DNA from: Onchocerca volvulus
Taxonomy: Eukaryota > Nematoda > Chromadorea > Rhabditida > Onchocercidae
NCBI GenBank assembly: GCA_000499405.2
Contig: HG738138.1
Coordinates: 3,708,368-3,772,367, forward strand
Length of the DNA: 64,000 nt
Direction of reading: 5' to 3'
The position numbers and the translations under genes were made by a program. The notes under the pieces are model-generated. The model searched no databases and was not told the DNA's origin. It was given only the letters and a program-made list of their open reading frames with translations. Shown here piece by piece: positions 36,543-64,000 of the stretch (within the stretch, counting starts at the first letter, position 1; every line of letters begins with the position of its first letter).

Positions 36543-37420
36543 CACACACAAACACACACGCATATATACAACATATACATACACATCGAATGATGCAAGA
36601 CGGTGCGTTGGAAACAAGCCTTTTTTGGATATTCACGCAAAAGTGTTTCAACTCTGCTTTTCTGATATATCCTGGTAAATCTTTTCAACTAATTAATTCA
36701 GTAACTAAACTTCTTTCTAAGCCTCAAAGTACGAGGAAAATTTGTAGAATGATTTCATCGAAGAGGTTTGCAGCAAGATAAGATGGAAAGAAATGCAATC
36801 GTCTAGTGGAAGTTGTTTCCAAGTACCGAATGATGATAATGCCCTGTTTGATAGGTTTTGCCTTTTTGAACCGTGGAATAGTTCTGCTATTTTGTCGCAA
36901 AAAAATGGTGCATTTGCGAATAATAAATATAAATGTAGGAAGAAAAGGATAAAACTGCAACCCTTCAGTGCAGTTGGTGAAGCAGAAACAACTGCACAGC
37001 TCACATACAGACATCGAATATACGCCTGATTAGGCCCGTCGCCTCTCGCGTGTCGGTTCACTTAATTTTCAGAGAAATCATTTGATTTCACGCGTGAACT
37101 GCCACCCCTTTCCATTTCTCCTAAATACACAAATCATCAGTGGCAGCAGCAGGAGGAGCAGGAATAAGTAGCATCATCATCATCATCTTCAGCGTCATTC
37201 CTATTTTACCAGCTAACCGCTTCCATCTTCGTCAGAATCCTCTACCTGGATATTTTGCCCAAAGCTATCCAGAATCCATGATATCGCTTTTTATCTTGCA
37301 ATCGGTATTACCAACTGATAGCACGAATTATACATCTATGCTTATGATGACGATATCATGCTCTTTCTCAGTTCAACAATATACCATGATTTTTGTTGAA
37401 CAAAGAACGACATGATCAAA
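36111..37420. other. G/C-elevated block 5' of the Pax6 first coding exon
   Basis: About 1.3 kb of higher G/C with a (CA)n tract in its first half and overlapping ORFs on both strands (up to 167 codons, inflated by the CA repeat). It lies 1.2-2.5 kb upstream of the first Pax6 coding exon in the gene's direction. A promoter or 5' leader is plausible but not shown. Confidence 0.3.
36487..36560. repeat. (CA)n microsatellite
   Basis: About 35 CA units with a few interruptions (CG, AA). It creates long false ORFs of alternating Val-Cys or Thr-His. Confidence 0.95.
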
Positions 37421-38515
37421 TCAGTTCTACACTATTATCTAGCGTTGAGAAATCTGAATTACATGCAGTAATCTCGTTTCTAACGGTTAAATCTATAATC
37501 ATTTGTGAAATTCATGAAGAACTTCTGAATATACTCATTATTATCTTATTTCATTTTTTATGGAAAAAACTTGCTCGTAAATACTCTTCTTATGCTTTAG
37601 AATATTTTTCAAAAATAAATATATCTCGTAAATTAAACTTTGTGTAAGTTCAGAAAGCATTTTCCTCTTTCATACGAAAATTCGAAAAACTAATATTAAT
37701 TTAAAGCATCAGTAATAGTCAGATAAATTTGTCAGTTTCTTATCATCTGAAAAATCATTATTATAGTAGAGACCAATTATACTTGCTTCTGCCACTATTC
37801 TGCAAGGAATTATATTTAACTGTATTATGAAGTTTCATATTTACAGTATAATTTCGCGACTTGGAACAAAATGTGTCAGGTTGTTTTGAAATATTCTTGT
37901 GCATCACTTACTATCCTCAAAAACTGTCAAAGGTCACAACAAAAGCCAGTTGTAATCATAATGATATATTTTGACAAATGCTCTCGTACACTTGCATTCT
38001 GTATCATATGTGCGTTACATTGGTGAAAAACACAATTAATCATCTTATTTTCTACTTTTGGTTAATTTTGGTTTGAACACTTTGATCACTTTCGATCGAA
38101 GTGATTCTAAATTATTTAATGAATCTATTTATTTTGAAAAATTACCTTAGAAATTTTGAAATATGCAAAAATGATAATTTTTATCGTTGCCACAGGCAGA
38201 ATCAGGCTGTGATCGATAAGTAAGCAGTAGCTAACGTGAAGTGATCACTATCCTGTATTTATCCGTTGCTCTCACCTGAGCTGCACACTTTCGTTATTCA
38301 AATAATGCGCTTATGCATCAATTCCTCCTGACAAGTATTCATTTCGATAAAATTAAATTACGCTGAATTCCTTGCTAATAAACTATGAATATGTATGAAT
38401 ACCACCTAATAATCGAGCTAATTTTCATCCCAAGAGATTATAAAATGTTGAAACTTCATCAGTCAAGATTTGATCTTTCTTACCGTATCTTTCAGGTGAT
38501 TGGAAAGGAAGTGAT
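37421..38515. other. AT-rich stretch, nothing recognised
   Basis: No gene or repeat supported. Being directly upstream of the first Pax6 coding exon, it should contain promoter sequence. Confidence 0.35.
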
Positions 38516-38596
38516 TGAGTGTTTGTAGTAGCTACAGCAACTGCACAGGCTGTGGTTACTTCGATAACAGCAGCCTGTCGGCGTGGTGTTCAATCG

Positions 38597-64000
<25,404 letters not shown>

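Noticed and set aside
36114..36688. Long minus-strand ORFs of 167 and 106 codons
   Set aside because: Their length comes from the (CA)n tract (alternating Val-Cys); no motif or splice context.
37140..37415. Plus-strand ORF of 91 codons upstream of Pax6
   Set aside because: Runs of Ala, Gly and Ile from simple repeats; no connection to exon 38597.

Overview
This window reads as AT-rich animal nuclear DNA, most likely from a nematode. Genes are split into many exons of about 40-260 nt. Most introns end in a tight TTTCAG-type acceptor, and poly-T/poly-A runs and simple repeats are common. The Pax6-class paired domain carries residues that I associate with nematode VAB-3, such as [12 protein letters not shown] parasitic clade III (spirurid/filarial-like) worm is my inference from base composition and intron style; nothing in the window proves it. 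I saw no bacterial genes, rRNA, tRNA or CRISPR array.

Layout. (1) 1-5366, plus strand: the 3' part of a cadherin-superfamily gene, with several EC repeats, a membrane-proximal domain, one transmembrane helix and a cytoplasmic tail. (2) 6736-7860 and perhaps further, minus strand: a gene for an unrecognised protein with a C-terminal transmembrane anchor and a charged tail, followed by a GC-rich, probably coding block at 8357-8660. (3) 9494-13463, minus strand: a rhodopsin-family neuropeptide-type GPCR in seven exons, rebuilt with consistent intron phases. (4) 15.07-15.48 kb: an interspersed-repeat motif followed by a long foldback. (5) 16.2-22.8 kb, plus strand: scattered, frame-broken coiled-coil coding segments that look like a relic gene. 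(6) 23.8-29.0 kb, minus strand: three orphan exon groups, namely two 5' exons of one gene, one terminal exon and one internal exon. (7) 29-38.5 kb: mostly AT-rich DNA without recognisable genes. (8) 38597 to beyond 63084, plus strand: a Pax6/vab-3 gene of more than 24 kb with a complete paired domain and the first two thirds of the homeodomain. The recognition helix must lie beyond the window.

The Pax6 locus is the most informative part. Its intron phases fit exactly. A newly proposed 5' coding exon (38597-38654) and an in-frame ATG in front of the paired domain (46906) give two alternative N-termini. A separate ATG-bearing exon inside the 11-kb intron (53803-53926) is phase-compatible with the homeodomain exon. 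It would give a homeodomain-only protein, the arrangement known for C. elegans vab-3/mab-18. An intron near the window's right edge holds a roughly 40-bp-stem hairpin of pre-miRNA dimensions.

A theme across genes (1) and (2) is that good coding similarity breaks at short T/A runs, each time repaired by one extra base. This could be homopolymer undercounting in the assembly or real decay; the sequence alone cannot decide.
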